Assembly: GCF_031755915.1 (NCBI RefSeq)
Contig: NC_083389.1
Span: 1,976,001 to 2,040,000 of the forward strand
Direction: 5' to 3'
Origin: Ziziphus jujuba
Lineage: Eukaryota; Streptophyta; Magnoliopsida; Rosales; Rhamnaceae
Length of the DNA stretch: 64,000 nucleotides
Under the pieces are notes generated by a model. It made no database searches. It saw nothing but the letters and a program-made list of their open reading frames with translations, and was not told the DNA's origin. This document shows positions 1-12,641 of this stretch, in pieces. How positions within the stretch are numbered: position 1 is the stretch's first letter; each line of letters begins with the position of its first letter. The position numbers were made by a program, and so were the translations under genes.

Positions 1-385
1 ATTAACCTATAGTCTTAGCCTCATACACCTAGACAACAATCTACGCATGGAAAGGCATTGTACTTTTATACTCATACTTGGTCACCACGTGGAGACTATG
101 CAATACATGACAACGATGTTGCTGATCTAAGGCCCTCATCTACTGCTAAGCTTGATGCTCCTCCTATTTATCCATCACATTTGATATCTTCAAAGGTATT
201 ATAAAAAAAACAAATTTTGAAATTTATATTTAGCATTAATATATATGTCTAAATGCTAATATCTTTATTCATTTTTTTATGTTTATGTTTGATTTTGTTA
301 TCATTATTGCTACAAGAAGTATATAAATAAATATATGTATATATTTCTATATTAATTAGTTATTCTAACTTTGTTTTTAATGCAG

Positions 386-1637
386 GATGTTAAATACAAT
401 ACTGCACAAGGCAATGTTGAAAATATAGTAGTACGTGGTACTTTGGCTCCTTCTATCCCATCGGATGTATGCCATGATGTTATGCGAGGTGATCGAAATT
501 TGAAAGTCACTGTTGATGAGGTGATTGAAGATTTGCCCCTTTACCTATATCATCATATGATATTGGATGTGTCAGTGATGTAGAAGAGGCATTTATTGCA
601 TGGTCTAGAAATCTTGTTGTACCGTTTGATACAATTGTATATGATAATTTATATGCATGTGTGAATAATTTTTTTTCTTGTTATACTATCATTTTATTGG
701 TTGATATTTGTAGGCAAGTTTGAAAAAAAAACATGTTGATGATGATCAGTGTGGTGATAATGATGCCTTATCAATAGTTACCCCACCAATCTGCGAGTTG
801 TTACATCGAATCAAGAATGTCGAGAGCGATCATTTATCGACATTTCATATGATTGAAGGAACCATGGGATATAAACAAGATTTATGCATATCAAAGAATG
901 ATATAACTAAGTTTTATTACATGCATGAATTATTTTCTGAGTGCATTTTTTTTTTCAAAAAGTAACTTAAATTTAAATGTGTTTATTTCTAATTATTCAA
1001 TTCAATTAATTATAATTAACATTATAAAAATATATATTTACTTCTAATTTGATTATGTAGGTGCTTATATAATGGACTGATGGATACACAAGCTGAAGAG
1101 AATTATTGTTTTATTTATCCCGCTATCATTGCAACAATTGGTCATGCAAATCCTTATGAAAGAATGATTAATATATTTAGTAGATGACAATATGCAAGAC
1201 AATGTCATCTATGGTTCTTTCCATACTATGCAAGGTATGTTGTGTTAAGTTATAATATATTCTGTTACATAATTAATTTAATTAAATGACATATTAACTA
1301 ATAATTTATGGGTATTTTTAGTAATCGTTAGATGTTAGGTGTTGTTGATCTTTATTGAGCAGTAGTATGATTTTATGCTTCATTAAAAAATCGTATTAAT
1401 AAAGATTTTAGATCTTGCTCGATGAGTAAGTTAATAACCAAATGTGGTTATTATATCATGATGATAATTGTTTACTTTATACTAATTAATATTTATTTAC
1501 TTTGTATATATTTTAATAATTTTTAAACATAATTTTTTCATATGCAGTATGAGGGTATAACATGGTCACAAGATGACGTCCACCAATTTAGAGCTGAATG
1601 GGCATTGATTATGATCTCAAACCTTTCATCTCAATGA
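386..1637 (+). pseudogene. CACTA-associated Ulp1-like protease gene, decayed, four exons
   Basis: Four exon-like blocks follow each other with GT..AG borders: about 386-635, 714-965, 1061-1234 and 1546-1637. The first resembles the conserved segment found upstream of the protease domain in plant CACTA ORFs (VVRGTL, then SDVEEAFIAWSRNLVVPFD in a shifted frame). The third resembles the central part of Ulp1/SENP-like cysteine proteases encoded by CACTA elements (YPAII..., then WFFPYYAR). The last has HQFRAEWA, typical of the protease C-terminus. There is a frameshift near 560 and an in-frame TGA near 1186, so it cannot make a full product. Family assignment is by eye. The CACTA-type repeats directly downstream support it. 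Confidence 0.55.
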
Positions 1638-1844
1638 GTATAATAGTTTAATTGCTTTTATTTGTACATAATTATATAAAATAGCTAATCAAATAGCAAA
1701 ATTATTTTATGAATTGATATTTAATTTATTTAAAATAAGTGTTTATTATGCAAATATTTATTTGAATTTTGTTGTCTATTAATTATTTTACATGAAGCTA
1801 GCTATTAAACAATTCTAATTGGGCAAAATTAAAAACAAAATTCA

Positions 1845-2540
1845 AATTAAAAAAAAAGACAATGCTTTTTTAAAAAATTCACTTTATAATAGAAGGAAAA
1901 GCATCGCTAAATACATGCCAAAAGCTTTGCTAGATATGAGAACAGGCGACACTCTAGATAAGGAAATACATGACACTTTTTTTTTTGTAAAATGTGCTGG
2001 CTAGATGTTGAAATTGGAGACTTTTTTCAAAAGCGTTGCTAGATGTGGGAACAGACGATGCTTTTTCAAAAAAGTGTCACTACATGTGGGAGAATAGGCT
2101 ACACTTTTTTAAAAAAGCATCCCCATTTATAATAACAGGCGATGATTTTTTAAAAAGCAATGCTATATATAATATTAGGCAAAAAAAAAAAAAAGCATCA
2201 CTAGATATTAAATAAGGCAATGCATTTCTTAAGAAAAAGAGTCATTAAATACCAAAATATGGCGATGCTTTTCTAATGAAAAAGCATTGTTAGATACTAA
2301 ATCAGATGAAGCTTTTTTAAGAAAAACCATTGCTAGATACCAAATCAGGCAAAAGCATCGACAGATACATAATTAGGTGATGCTTTTCTTAAAAAAGGCA
2401 TCGCTACATAAATAATCAAACAGTGCTTTTTTAATAAAAAAGAGTCATTAGATACATAATTAGGAGATACTTTGTAAAGTGTCAGCTTTGTTTTAATAAT
2501 TTTAATGACACCATATTAGGCAACACTTTGTTAAGCATTG
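1845..2540. repeat. CACTA subterminal palindromic repeat array, ~58-bp period
   Basis: About eleven diverged units alternate the motif GCGATGCTTTT with its complement AAAAGCATCGC, joined by short A/T loops and a linker like AGATACTAAATCAG. Clear units lie near 1900, 2035, 2130, 2265, 2375 and 2400. Each unit can form a hairpin. Arrays of short direct and inverted motifs near the ends are a hallmark of En/Spm (CACTA) transposons, where they bind the element's TNPA-like protein. That role is inferred here. The same motif recurs in another array at 28840-30785. Confidence 0.65.
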
Positions 2541-2583
2541 GCTTTTATTTTACACGACGAATTAATTGCTTTGCCTATTATTG

Positions 2584-2597
2584 TTTTTCTTATAGTG
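2584..2597 (+). other. Probable CACTA right terminus
   Basis: The sequence TTTTTCTTATAGTG differs by one base (G to A) from the usual right end of plant CACTA elements (TTTTTCTTGTAGTG, the complement of CACTACAAGAAAAA). It lies just past the subterminal array, where the end is expected. The left terminus is outside the window, so the 3-bp target duplication cannot be checked. Confidence 0.5.
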
Positions 2598-3814
2598 ATA
2601 TCAATTATATACATACGTATCTTAGTTTAGCAACTATAAATTATACATCTTTATTATTTAACAAAAAAAAAATGATCTATACCTCTTTGTTAATAAAGAA
2701 CCAATTATAAAAAATTGTACACAAGATATATTTCATCTTTTGATATATTTTTTTGTTTTCATATCTAAAATCAAATACAGTACTTTTCGAAGTGATTGTT
2801 GCATGGTTAAATAATTTAATTACTTTGCATAGGTTATTGAGATAGTTGTATCGACAAATTAGCTAATAAAATATTATACTAAAATTCATTAAAATGGAAA
2901 AAAAAAAATTTACTCTAGAGCACTGCGTACTCTTTGGTACTTCTCTTATGTTTATTATGAGCAACTTAATTTCCAATTTGTATTTGACGTCATGGTGCAT
3001 GACATCAGCAACAGGGAAAAAAAATTAATACACATGCCATTAAATTATTGAGTGTTAGAGGAGCAATGGAGTGCATTCATGTGAGGTGCCATGAGGTGCC
3101 GTGATTGGTATCCAAGGAAATATGTTAGAATTTTCTTCCGTCTGTTACTGTGCTTCTTTTAATTATTTAGAGTAATTTCTCTCTTTGTTTTAGTGTTTCA
3201 AATATATAACTTTTGAGTATAATTATAAATGGTTAATTGAATAAATCTAATTTGATATTTCACATTGTTTTAAAACAAAAAAAATATATGTACTATGAAT
3301 AAGAATGTACTAGAATAACATCTTTCTTAATAAAATATCAATTCTCATCTAAATAGAAATAACTGACTAGGAAATAAATAGAGTTTACATGAAGGTAATA
3401 ATATATATCTTAAATTCATGCTGGACAATTAACCAATTTATTAAAAATATGGTCTATTAAAAAGTGTGAATGGGCAAACAAAGTATTATAATTCTTGGGA
3501 TACATCACTAGAAGCTTCTGCTTATAAAATCGTTAGATGGTCATCATGGTACGATATGGTTAATAAGTTAACGTCACATTGATTTGCATCATTCTATGCA
3601 AATTTTGAATATATGCATAATGTATGCATTCCCATTATGATTATGATCATGTTGATTCTAACAGTTTGTATCGTGATTTATCCATTTTTTTTTTAATTTT
3701 GACCAAGTTTAATACGGGTTGACCGGGTGAGGGGTTTGGAATTGACTTTTTATTGATATGAGTTTGGGCTTTGACTTTTATACTGCTGCAAAAAGCTCTT
3801 CAATACAAATACAT
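2598..3814. other. AT-rich interval without recognised gene
   Basis: No coding exon, RNA gene or terminal repeat was recognised. The stretch 3690-3800 repeats TTGACTTTTTATT-type phrases also seen inside the gypsy LTR family that starts at 3815, so it is probably a further decayed LTR fragment. Confidence 0.4.
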
Positions 3815-5173
3815 TGTAACACACCATACCAAATTTATGTAGAAAGTTTTGATTTTTAATTAAATTTGACCATTTGATCAATATAGATACCAGAGTTGAC
3901 TTTTTATTCTTAGAAGTTATAGCTTTAACTTATGTACCAATACACAACACACGAGGTGAGTTCAAATTTGCGACCCTCATGCTTTAAGCTTCATTTTGGT
4001 ATATAAGTTGTAATTTCAGACTAAGGTTTGTGTGTTTCTCCTAGGTGAGCTATATGTTTATTACCCGATAAAAAAAATAATAATATTTTAAATATATTTA
4101 TATTCTTGATATTACTTTAGACACTCAGGTAAATCGTAGGACAGATCCTGTGGAAGATCTAGAATAATTCACAAATTATTGGTATGTGATATATTTTCAA
4201 TATTTTTGTGTTATATATATTAATCTATATAAATTCTTGGTTTGATAGGTATATATATACACATATATTTGTTATGTTTATTTGTAAATTTTTATCAAAC
4301 AGTTTAATATTTTAAAAATAATTAATTCAAGTTATTGAAATGTCGATTTAAGATTTGGAAATCTATAAATTTTATTTAAAGATTTTGTTCATTTATTTAT
4401 TAGTCTTATTCGACAAATCTTACTGTTGATGAGAAACATGTTACTGTTTATTTTTGGACACGGTTTATAAAATGGATTTGCTAAAAGGCTAGTATGTTTG
4501 TATTTCTTCTCACATGCATCATATAGTACTAGTGTTCCCTATTCTTGTTATCATTAATTAGGACGCATGTATATTTAGCAATCCTATGGGAGATAAGATG
4601 AAAAAGAGTAGGTAAGTACTTTATGATGTGAGCATTAGCCTCTCTCCACTTAGTTGTAGGATAGGAGGTTATTAATATCAATGCCTTTGAAATGTCAAAG
4701 GGTTGATTGCATATGTCTCTTCTTCCTCCTTTTTATCGGGTGGTGTTTAGGATGCCAAACATCCACCTAGCAACATATAGAATATAATATGGTGCATCAG
4801 GTGCACATATGGTATTTTATGTATTTTAAATATTTCAACATGGATTTAAATAGTTTATTGGTTTATTTATTTAATTTAATTTAAGCATTTTTAATTATGT
4901 TATTATTTCATTTTAATTATTTGTGAATATGATTATTTTTAGGATATTTATTTAAATATTATTTTATCTTATTTTATTTCCTATAAAAATAATTTACAAA
5001 TGCAGATATAAAAATTATTCCTTTTTATGAAAATATTTTTTAAATAGCAGAACTTTTCAAAATGGGTGGACTAGCAGGGGTTTTGAGAGAAAAACTGTGT
5101 TTTGAATATTTATTTTATTTTCTTATCTTATTATTATTATAATTGCTTTTATTTCTTTTTATTAATATTCCTA

Positions 5174-5206
<33 letters not shown>

Positions 5207-6282
5207 TATATTGTTAATATTAGAATGATACCATTTACTTGGATAATTAGCATCTCATTTGTTTTCATTATTTTAGAAACATGTTCTCCTAGGTCCAGGT
5301 AGATAGCAGATCGACCATACGAGCTGCGCAACCCATTCGACTGCGATGCTCTTTCAGTTGTATCATGCAGTCTTTCCTATCTCTCATACTGTTATAATTT
5401 TATTAGTTATGTTTTCCTTTTATTTGTCATATCTATATTTCAAATATTCTTAGAATACTCTGATGGCAATAATAGACCTAGGGTACTATATTTATTTATT
5501 TATTTATTTTGTTGCTTACCATTTATTGGAGTACTAAAATTTTTGGAAAATTGTAGTAAATGGAAGGAATAAAGTGAATGTATATTTAGAAGTGTGTATT
5601 TTGTGTAGAGAAAATTTTAGAAAAATCCATATCTCAGGGAAGATGTTGCTGAACTTTCTGTAGAATTTTTTATGGTGTTTTCCCAAGTCGAGACCACCCT
5701 AGGTTCTAGTGAGGAATTATGGAAGGGGTTTTAGCATTCATAGACAAGAAACATGCTTTATTTGGAGTTATGGATAATAAGTTATGTGTCTATAAAGTTT
5801 CATGATTTGTTTTAGCCATGTGTCAAAATTTCAGGGATTGAGCAGCTAGGCTGTCTAAACTACACCTTAACAGGTGTTAAATTTAGGTTTGCTATAACTA
5901 GTGTTGTTCAAATAACACCCCATATTGTTTGAACAACTCCCTACTGATCGAGTTAAATCCCAGTTTGTCTTGACAAAAGAAATGGAGAAAGAATGGTGTC
6001 AGATAAGACCCATTTTTTTCACCAAGAAAATAACCCTCCATCGGCCACATTTACCACCTCATTGCTTGCACGACCTTGTTTCCTTCATGAAACCTAACCT
6101 CTCCACCAAATCTCACATTGGGCGGCTCATCGATGCATTGAAATCAACATCCAACTTTAACAGCCATGTCTTGATCGGATTGCTAGATTCATATCACTTC
6201 TAGGTCAAGGGAATACTCTCTTCCACAATTTTAAAACTTCTTGAACATGATTCTAAATTCCTTTTAGCTTGAATCAAGCATC
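3815..6282 (+). mobile_element. Degenerate gypsy LTR-like sequence (same family as the 55.1-kb solo LTR)
   Basis: It starts with TGTAACACACCATACCAAAT, a diverged form of the start of the solo LTR at 55121. It then shows further landmarks of that LTR in the same order: GAGTTGACTTTTTATT, a TAGGTGAG site, GGGTTTTGAGAGAAAA near 5077 and ATTAGCATCTCA near 5247. Coding potential is nil: the short frames here are low-complexity I/Y/F runs. The stretch from about 5190 to 6282 has an inverted copy at 17665-18760. At 6282-6283 it is joined directly to copia reverse transcriptase sequence. Placement in the Del/Tekay-type LTR class is tentative. Confidence 0.5.
5190..6282 (+). repeat. Left arm of ~1.1-kb inverted repeat
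   Basis: This block matches 17665-18760 in reverse complement almost throughout. Shared landmarks are ATTAGAATGATACCATTTAC, the tract around AGCTGCGCAACCCATT (left) with its complement on the right, the TGTTTGAACAACTCCCTACT region, and CCTTTTAGCT[T/C]GAATCAAGCAT at the inner border. The copies differ by scattered substitutions and small indels. The arms bracket the two copia halves at 6283-10163 and 15765-16447. Confidence 0.75.
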
Positions 6283-6690
6283 TAACCGAATGGAGCTTGG
6301 TTTTACTACCGGGCTGAAAGTCTCATCATAGTCCAGTCCTTCAATCTGTGTATAACATTTGACTACCAAGCATGCTTTATAACGATCCAAAGAGACATCT
6401 TCTTTGTATTTCATACAGTATACCCACTTAGAACCTACCACATTCATATTTACTAGTTATGGTACTTACACCCAAGTGCAATTATGGTGGAGTGCTAATA
6501 ATTCTTCAAGCATGGCATTCTTCCATTCAAGTATTTGTATGGTTTTTAAAGATTTTGGGGTGGTAACAATATTTGTTTCAGTGAGAAGAGCAGTGTTTAT
6601 ATGATTGTGTCAATGAAGCTCGGTTATACAGTGTGGGTTTTGTTTGAGCCGACGCCATGTAAGCATTAGATAGTGAGGTTGTTTGGATGG
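6283..6690 (-). pseudogene. Copia reverse transcriptase, N-terminal fragment
   Basis: The minus-strand frames give WKNAMLEELLALHHNCTW, then [15 protein letters not shown] and [19 protein letters not shown]. These are the ordered landmarks of the copia RT N-terminus, normally WR.AM..E...L, then RYKARLVAKGF and [10 protein letters not shown]. The sequence stops at the junction near 6283, before the catalytic YVDD motif, so no enzyme is possible. Confidence 0.8.
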
Positions 6691-6891
6691 TTGAGAAAAA
6701 GGAGATGGTAACGGTGGGAAATCTAATTTTACAAATAACTAAGATGATATGTCTTGAGTGGTATTGGAAGGAATTATTATGGCTGTAGGAGACTGTGGTT
6801 GCGTAGTGTGTGGCTATAGAGAGGATTCTATTATGGAACTAGAAGCTTGCGTTTGTGATGATTGAGTGGTTGCATTAGAGAAGTAATCCTC

Positions 6892-8260
6892 TCATGAAGT
6901 TTGGGGTGGTAACACGGATGTTGTCTTTTCACAATAGTTGGTAGGTAATGAGTTTTTGGACAATTCTTTTTCATGACTATCGAATGAGCTGTTTATTTTG
7001 GATACGTCATACCATTCATCAGAATTAAAAAAAGTGGTAAGTTGTAGAGGTTCCTGTGAAATAGAAGAAGAACACGTTTTGAAAGGAAATAAAGTTTCAT
7101 CAAATACAATATGCCTTGAAACAAATACACGGTTTTCCTTTGGATCCAAGCATCTATAAACCTTTGTGAGATGGATTGTATCCAATGAAAATACATGGAT
7201 AAGTTTTCTTCATAAACTTATTGTTTCCTGGTTTTCTAAGATATGGATAACATCTGCAGCCTAAAACTTTGAGACCCATATAATGTGGTATTGTTCCATA
7301 TATTTTTTTATATTGGATGTCCATTTTTAAATATGAAGAGGGTAGTCTATTTATTAAATATATAATAGTTAAAAAAACATCCACCCAATACTTTTGTGGT
7401 ATCTCTGCATGAAACATCATAGTTAAACTTGTTTCAGCAAAATGACTATGCTTTCTTTCAGTAACACCATTTTGTTGTGGTGTTTCTAGACAAGAAATTT
7501 GATGAAGAATACCACAATGTTCTAGATGAGACATAAACATCTTTGATTGGAATTAACCACCACCATCACTTTGAAAAATTTTAATTTTTTTGTCAATCTG
7601 ATTTACAACCATTTTATGAAATTTAAGGAAGAAATCCAATTTCCTTTTCAAAGGATATAGCCAAGTGAATCTACTGTAATCATCAATGAAAATAACATAA
7701 TATTGAAAAACTTGATTAGATAAGATGGGAGCAGGTCCCCAAAGATTCCAATGTATCTTATTTAATGGAGCAGAAGAAATATTATTGGAATCACCTAAAG
7801 GAAGTTTACATTACTTGCCTAATTGACAACTTTCATGCATAGGAGAATTTTTTATCCAACTTGAAACATAAATTTTTTTATTTTTATCAAAAATCTGCTA
7901 AAAATGAAAGTTTGGATGACCCAATCATTGATGCTATATTTTAGATGAAATAACCCCCATCCTTTGTTGCTACCAATGCCTAATTGTAGCCATCATCATC
8001 ATCCAAAGCATATAGTCAACCTTGTTAATGCCCTTTGGCTATTACTTGGTTGTTAAGATCCTTAATCAAAAAACAAGAAGAGGTGAATTCCACACTAGAG
8101 GCATTATCATCAGTAAATTTAATAACTGAAAGAAGATTCTTTGCCAATCTTGCAAATACCAAAACATTTTTTAAAGAGATGTTTTTTTGTCCAATTTTAA
8201 GTAGTATTTCCAGTATGGGAAATTGGCAAAGTTTTTCCATTACCAACATACATAACATTT
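6892..8260 (-). pseudogene. Copia integrase and pre-integrase region
   Basis: The 128-codon frame at 7154-7540 carries the integrase core (ETPQQNGVTERKH, then MMFHAEIPQKYWVDVFLTI and the KVLGCRCYPYLR segment). Copia integrases have the catalytic glutamate in NGVxERKH. Downstream (6892-7185) is YRCLDPKENRVFVSRHIVFDE, the usual linker before RT. Upstream (about 8025-8160) is the GAG-pre-integrase segment, with AKNLLSV and SVEFTSSCFLIKDL. Frames are interrupted between 7540 and 8025. The N-terminal HHCC zinc region is not clearly preserved. Confidence 0.8.
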
Positions 8261-8269
8261 GTTCCCTTA

Positions 8270-8716
8270 GAGTATCCCCAAGGGATTCTTTAAAAATAAA
8301 AATCATCTTTTGTATAATAAAGAACATCTTTATGTTTAAAGAGTTACACTTTAAATCTCCTCCAACAATACTCTTTATATCATATTCTTTATTTTTATTT
8401 TTTCAATAAACATTTATTATTATGTTTTTTCCCCTCATTTTTTTGGTTTTTTGTCAGAATTCCCTCTTAATTATTTTATTATTTCCCTCCATTTTTCTTC
8501 GTAGGTCCAACCAAATCATTAAATATATTAACATAGTAGTCTTGAAATTTGGTAATCATTAAATAATGAAGAGTGTTTTTGGCTCCTCAAATTTGGAGAG
8601 TCAAACCGACTCTGTATTTTTAAAAGTTAAAATAAAGAGTGGGTTGGAGGCTGCTTTTACATATTGACTCTTCAAAATAAAGATATAAAGAGTCCCTTGG
8701 GGATGCTTAGATGCTC
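8270..8716. mobile_element. MITE with TTA target duplication, inside copia gag/protease
   Basis: The 447-bp interval has terminal inverted repeats: GAGTATCCCCAAGGGATTCT at the left and, in complement, AGCATCCCCAAGGGACTCTT near the right, followed by an outer GATGCTC that restores GAGCATC. TTA flanks it on both sides (8267-8269 and 8717-8719). There is no coding capacity. TIR sequence and TTA duplication fit a Tourist-like (PIF/Harbinger) MITE. The right end has an extra TAGATGCT-like partial repeat. The interruption falls in copia sequence between the protease motif and the pre-integrase region. Confidence 0.7.
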
Positions 8717-8719
8717 TTA

Positions 8720-9693
8720 TATGGTTTAGAGTTTGATAAGGTACCTGTATCATTAATCATGTGAGATGTGGCTCCAAAATCTACAACGAATGTGGGTTCT
8801 TCTTGAATTTTATAGGTAGCATTAGCTTCATTGATTCCATCGGCTTCATTTATTGGGTCATATCTATTCTAATAGTTAGGAGCGGTATGAAAAGGTCTAA
8901 CACATATTTGACATACAACTACTTCATTTTGAGTAATGTTTGAAGATGGTCTAGTTGCTATGTTGAATGAGAGGGAGCCTCCACAGCCTTGTGTTGAGTA
9001 ATTAAAGCCTCCACAACTTTGCATGGAATAGGTTGCAGGATTGAAACCACATCCATGAAAATTGAACTTGCCACCAATTCCACTTCCTGCCCAATGACCT
9101 CTTTGACTAACAAATGCATGTTCTTCATTCAAATCCTATTTTTCTTCTAAAAAATTTCTTAGGACTTGTTCATGACTTTTTGAAGATAGATCAAACTCTA
9201 TAAGCATTGGATATGAAGGTTTTGATAGCATAACAAACCTGAAATCTTGATATTTATGGCCTAATCCTCTAAATGGATGAAAGCATTTATCCAAGTCATT
9301 TACAGGCTTTGCAATTGCAGAGAGATTATCACAAATAGAATTAAAGGCTTTGAGATACTCATCTAAGGTTGCCTATCCTTTCTTCAATCCCATGAGATGA
9401 TCAGTCAGATAAATTTCCTTCTCCTTCGTAGCTAGCAACAGATGCTCTTTAGTGGCATGCCAAAGACTGAAAGTTATATGCAGGCTGAAATTGAAGTTGA
9501 GTATGTCAGCTGTCATTGTTCTAAGCAACCACGTTGTAAAAAAACCATCATTACTAATCCACAATTGATAATTTGGATTATGAACTCTGCTGCTTGCAAT
9601 GCTTCTGCTAGTTTCTATTTGAATTTCTTCTAATCGATGTTCATCATCAATTATATGATGTAGAATTCCTAAACTTTGAATTGAGGGAGGCAT
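8720..9693 (-). pseudogene. Copia gag (UBN2-type) and protease motif, decayed
   Basis: The upstream frame (9373-9693) has NYQLWISNDGFFTTWLL, then TADILNFNFSLHITFSLWHATKEHL and LTDHLMGLKKG, the pattern of copia gag capsid proteins. The downstream frame (8869-9132) is Gly/Asn/Phe-rich with a zinc-knuckle remnant CQICVRPFHTAPNY, whose last cysteine is replaced. Around 8720-8800 the protease motif is seen as VVDFGATSHM (usually D-S-G-A). Frameshifts separate the parts. The protein would package RNA if intact. It is not intact. Confidence 0.75.
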
Positions 9694-9828
9694 CTATGAT
9701 CTCCACATAAAATAATTCAAAGAATCCAGTTTTCTAGATATTAAATTGGAACATTGGTTAAAGGATTGGCAATTAGTCTTGGTTCAACTTTTGAAGCTAT
9801 ATTCAAGTTCAGCTTTGAAGTCTTTCCA

Positions 9829-9841
9829 AGCTTTGATACCA
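9829..9841 (-). promoter_or_regulatory. Primer-binding site, initiator tRNA-Met type
   Basis: The minus strand reads TGGTATCAAAGCT immediately after the LTR. It differs by one base from the common plant PBS TGGTATCAGAGC, complementary to the 3' end of initiator tRNA-Met. Its position fixes 9842 as the inner border of the 5' LTR. Confidence 0.8.
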
Positions 9842-10163
9842 TGATGAAAACAAATGAAATAAGGTTTATCATATTGATAAAAACTGTATTTTTAGCTTGT
9901 TACAAAGGTGACTCTCATAGCATTACTTATACAGCATTGTAGGGCATTATAGATACATGTTAGTTACAAGAAGATACAAAAAGGATTACTGATGACTGAT
10001 GACTAGAACAACCTTTCTCAAAGCTTTATCACCTGATAATGTTTATCTGTCACTATTTTTAATAACTTGAAGATACCTTTTATCTTATCTAAAACAAACT
10101 CTTACTGTTCTTGGTTATATGATGACATGGCTATATGGTAAGACATGCACATCTAGCTTATCA
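9842..10163 (-). repeat. Copia 5' LTR (322 bp)
   Basis: On the minus strand it begins TGATAAGCTAGATGTGC and ends TTTTCATCA, giving TG..CA termini. It aligns along its length with 15765-16113, including CTTTCTCAAAGCTTTATCAC and CTTGTTACAAAGG. The outer flank is ATTAC (10164-10168). Confidence 0.85.
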
Positions 10164-10739
10164 ATTACTTCCCATGAATAATTGCTAGGGATGACAGAAT
10201 TTGAACCCTTTACATTTGTACAAAGTATACCATTAAATTAACATAAAAAGGTTACCATATATATGTATATCATGGCATTTTTCCACACACCATAGATGCA
10301 TTCATGCATGCATATTAATGATATATATATATACATGAGTAGTGGCAGGTGGCAACCACCTAGTTGTTGGCATTTGCTTATGTGAGTATTGCCTGAATTA
10401 TAGGGCAATTGCCATCATTAATTGACACATGCACCAAGTATACACCATAGTTGCTAGTGCTTTTATCACTATTTGGAGGATTCTTCAGGTCATTTGTATA
10501 CTGCTCAAATTGATGTGGTTTTTTTTTTTTTTTTTTTTTTTTTTTGCAGGAAATAAAGCAGTGTATACCAACATATCAATATATCACAAATATACAAAAT
10601 GAAACAATTGCATTCCGATGGCCTACATCTTTCCTCTATTAAATAAATAATTGTGGACTTAGCATAATTACTCATTTACAGGGTTTATTTATATCATTAA
10701 TGGGACTAACTTATTTTATTATTTGTAGTAAGGCCCTTG

Positions 10740-11050
10740 GTCACACACTCTGTATAGGACTCCAGTTGGCCCATTGGATTGGAGGACCAACTCTCTTTAT
10801 AAGCCTATTTATATTATTATATTATTAAATGATTATTATTTTGTGTGTGTTAAAATTAATGGATAAATCTGACTTGCAGAGACTATAGAAGATCTAGGAC
10901 AAGCAAACAGATATATGCCATATGGTATTTTTTGAGATTAAGGTTTTCAGAGATCTGAGAATGGTTTGAGAGTTGTGTGTCTACAGGCACTACTTTACAT
11001 TATTTTCTATTTTGTAGAATTAAAGATTTAATTTATCAATGGCTGCGTTT
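10740..11050 (+). repeat. LTR-like direct repeat, copy 1
   Basis: The block runs from a TTGGCCCATT...GGAGGACCAA segment through an AT microsatellite, an AGGTTTTCAGA segment and a TTCTATTTTGTAGAATT run to AATTTATCAATGGCTGCG. The same landmarks in the same order are at 12545-12868. Layout and the ending near ATCAATGGC look like a decayed copia LTR. I cannot assign it further. Confidence 0.4.
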
Positions 11051-11356
11051 GGAGGTTAGTAATTTATGTTTTAATGGAATTTATTATGTATATTTAGATC
11101 CATAAAATCTAACAACCTCTCGATTTTTGTCTAAAACAATTCACTCTCCACTTTCTACATTTTTCTATCTCCACTTTCTCACTCCATAATTAATTTAATT
11201 ATATATAATACGATATTAGGAGTATTTTTGTTTAAATGGCTCGGTTTAACTTGTCCATTCAATTATTGATACCAAAATCTTACCAAACAAAAGAATATAT
11301 TTCATCCTCTATATCATTCTATCCTCAGTTCCATTTTTACAACCAAACACCACCTA
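11041..11356. mobile_element. Possible MITE
   Basis: The interval starts GGCTGCGTTTGG and ends CCAAACACCACC, giving a short imperfect inverted repeat of the GGxTGxGTTTGG kind seen in many plant MITEs. Target duplication is not clear. It could be a chance pair, because the GGCTGCG is also the end of the LTR-like repeat. Confidence 0.3.
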
Positions 11357-12544
11357 AATTATTAAGCATCAAGAAAATGTGCACACATACAGTTTTTTCA
11401 TTGTCTATCAAACTATGTACAATATACAGATTGAGAAAATTTGTGCTAGCTAGCTAGTGCAAGGTATATAGTTATAGGTCCTACCAGGAAGCACTAGTAG
11501 TTGGGCATTAATTACTATATATTATCTTAGTTATGTATTAATGTAAGGTAAATATTTTTATAGTCCTCCCTATTTTACTATTTTTTCAATATTATATTTT
11601 TATTATAAAAAATATATATATATACGGCCCCTCATGTCATGTACCGCTTTCGTTTCAATATAATCTTCTTTTTTTTTAATTTCTTAAATGTCAGAATTTT
11701 GACTTATTTACCCTATATTTAATGAAATGTTTTTACTCATTCTTAAAGATAATAATAATAATAAATCATAATTAATGAATAAAAAATAATGCGATGAAAC
11801 TCATAATTATCTTCTTTTTTTAAAGAAAAAATAGTTACATACTCAATGTTAATAAGCTAACTTTAGAAGTTGTCTTTGAGACAATCAAAGTTATTATATA
11901 TAACTTCTTCTTTTTTCTTTTTGATAAATTGAAGAGAAGAATTTTAGCATAAGAATTTTAGCATAAGAATTTTAAAAATTTAGCAATTTTAGAAAAAGTG
12001 TATATACGCATGTTTGCCTTTTATTATTGTTATTTTTTAGGTACTAAGAAACTAGGGAAGAAAAAAATTTAAAGTGAAAAAAAAAAAACAACAACAAAAT
12101 GCTCAAATTAAGGGATAAATTTTTTTAAAAATCATCATATATTGAATTGAAAATGAAACTTAAAAATGTTGTGCTGATATTTTTTATAACAGAAATATAA
12201 TATTAAAAAAATAGCAAAATATGTAAGATTCTCGTGATGTAACCCATTAATGTACACACTCATAAAACAAACCCTTGCCCACTAGGTAGGTTTGGTAATG
12301 AATTAATTCAAATAAAATTTCCACACCCAGTGAATATTTGTTCACTCATGATCGATCATAAAGTACTGTACTGTATATGTTCTATAGTTAATTTCTCTTC
12401 ATCTATATTCGCGTTCAGCAACTATACATCTTTATCTAGAGAACCAAAATGAAAATAGATTTTTTTTATAATAAATACTATATATATATATGTATATTGT
12501 TTTTTTAGCTAAAGGATTCATTTTTTTGTATGTATATATATATG

Positions 12545-12610
12545 TACTTTAGTTGGCTCATTAAACTGAAGGACCTATTCTCTAGAAGCCTAATTGATTT
12601 ATTCCCTATT

Positions 12611-12641
<31 letters not shown>

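Larger units (their letters stand above)
6283..10163 (-). mobile_element. Copia retrotransposon, 5' half (5' LTR, PBS, gag, protease, integrase, start of RT)
   Basis: Read on the minus strand the order is 5' LTR (9842-10163), primer-binding site, gag, protease, integrase and N-terminal reverse transcriptase, the Ty1/copia order. The element is cut off inside RT at 6283, where LTR-like DNA begins. Its missing 3' part resembles the piece at 15765-16447, which carries RNase H, the polypurine tract and the 3' LTR. The 5 bp outside the 5' LTR (10164-10168, ATTAC) equal the 5 bp outside that 3' LTR. A MITE has inserted at 8270-8716. Many stops and frameshifts make it non-autonomous. Confidence 0.85.

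Noticed and set aside
5102..5302. 66-codon hydrophobic frame, possible membrane peptide
   Set aside because: It is made of TTA/TAT microsatellite and LTR sequence, and its inverted copy at 18656-18850 lacks the same start.
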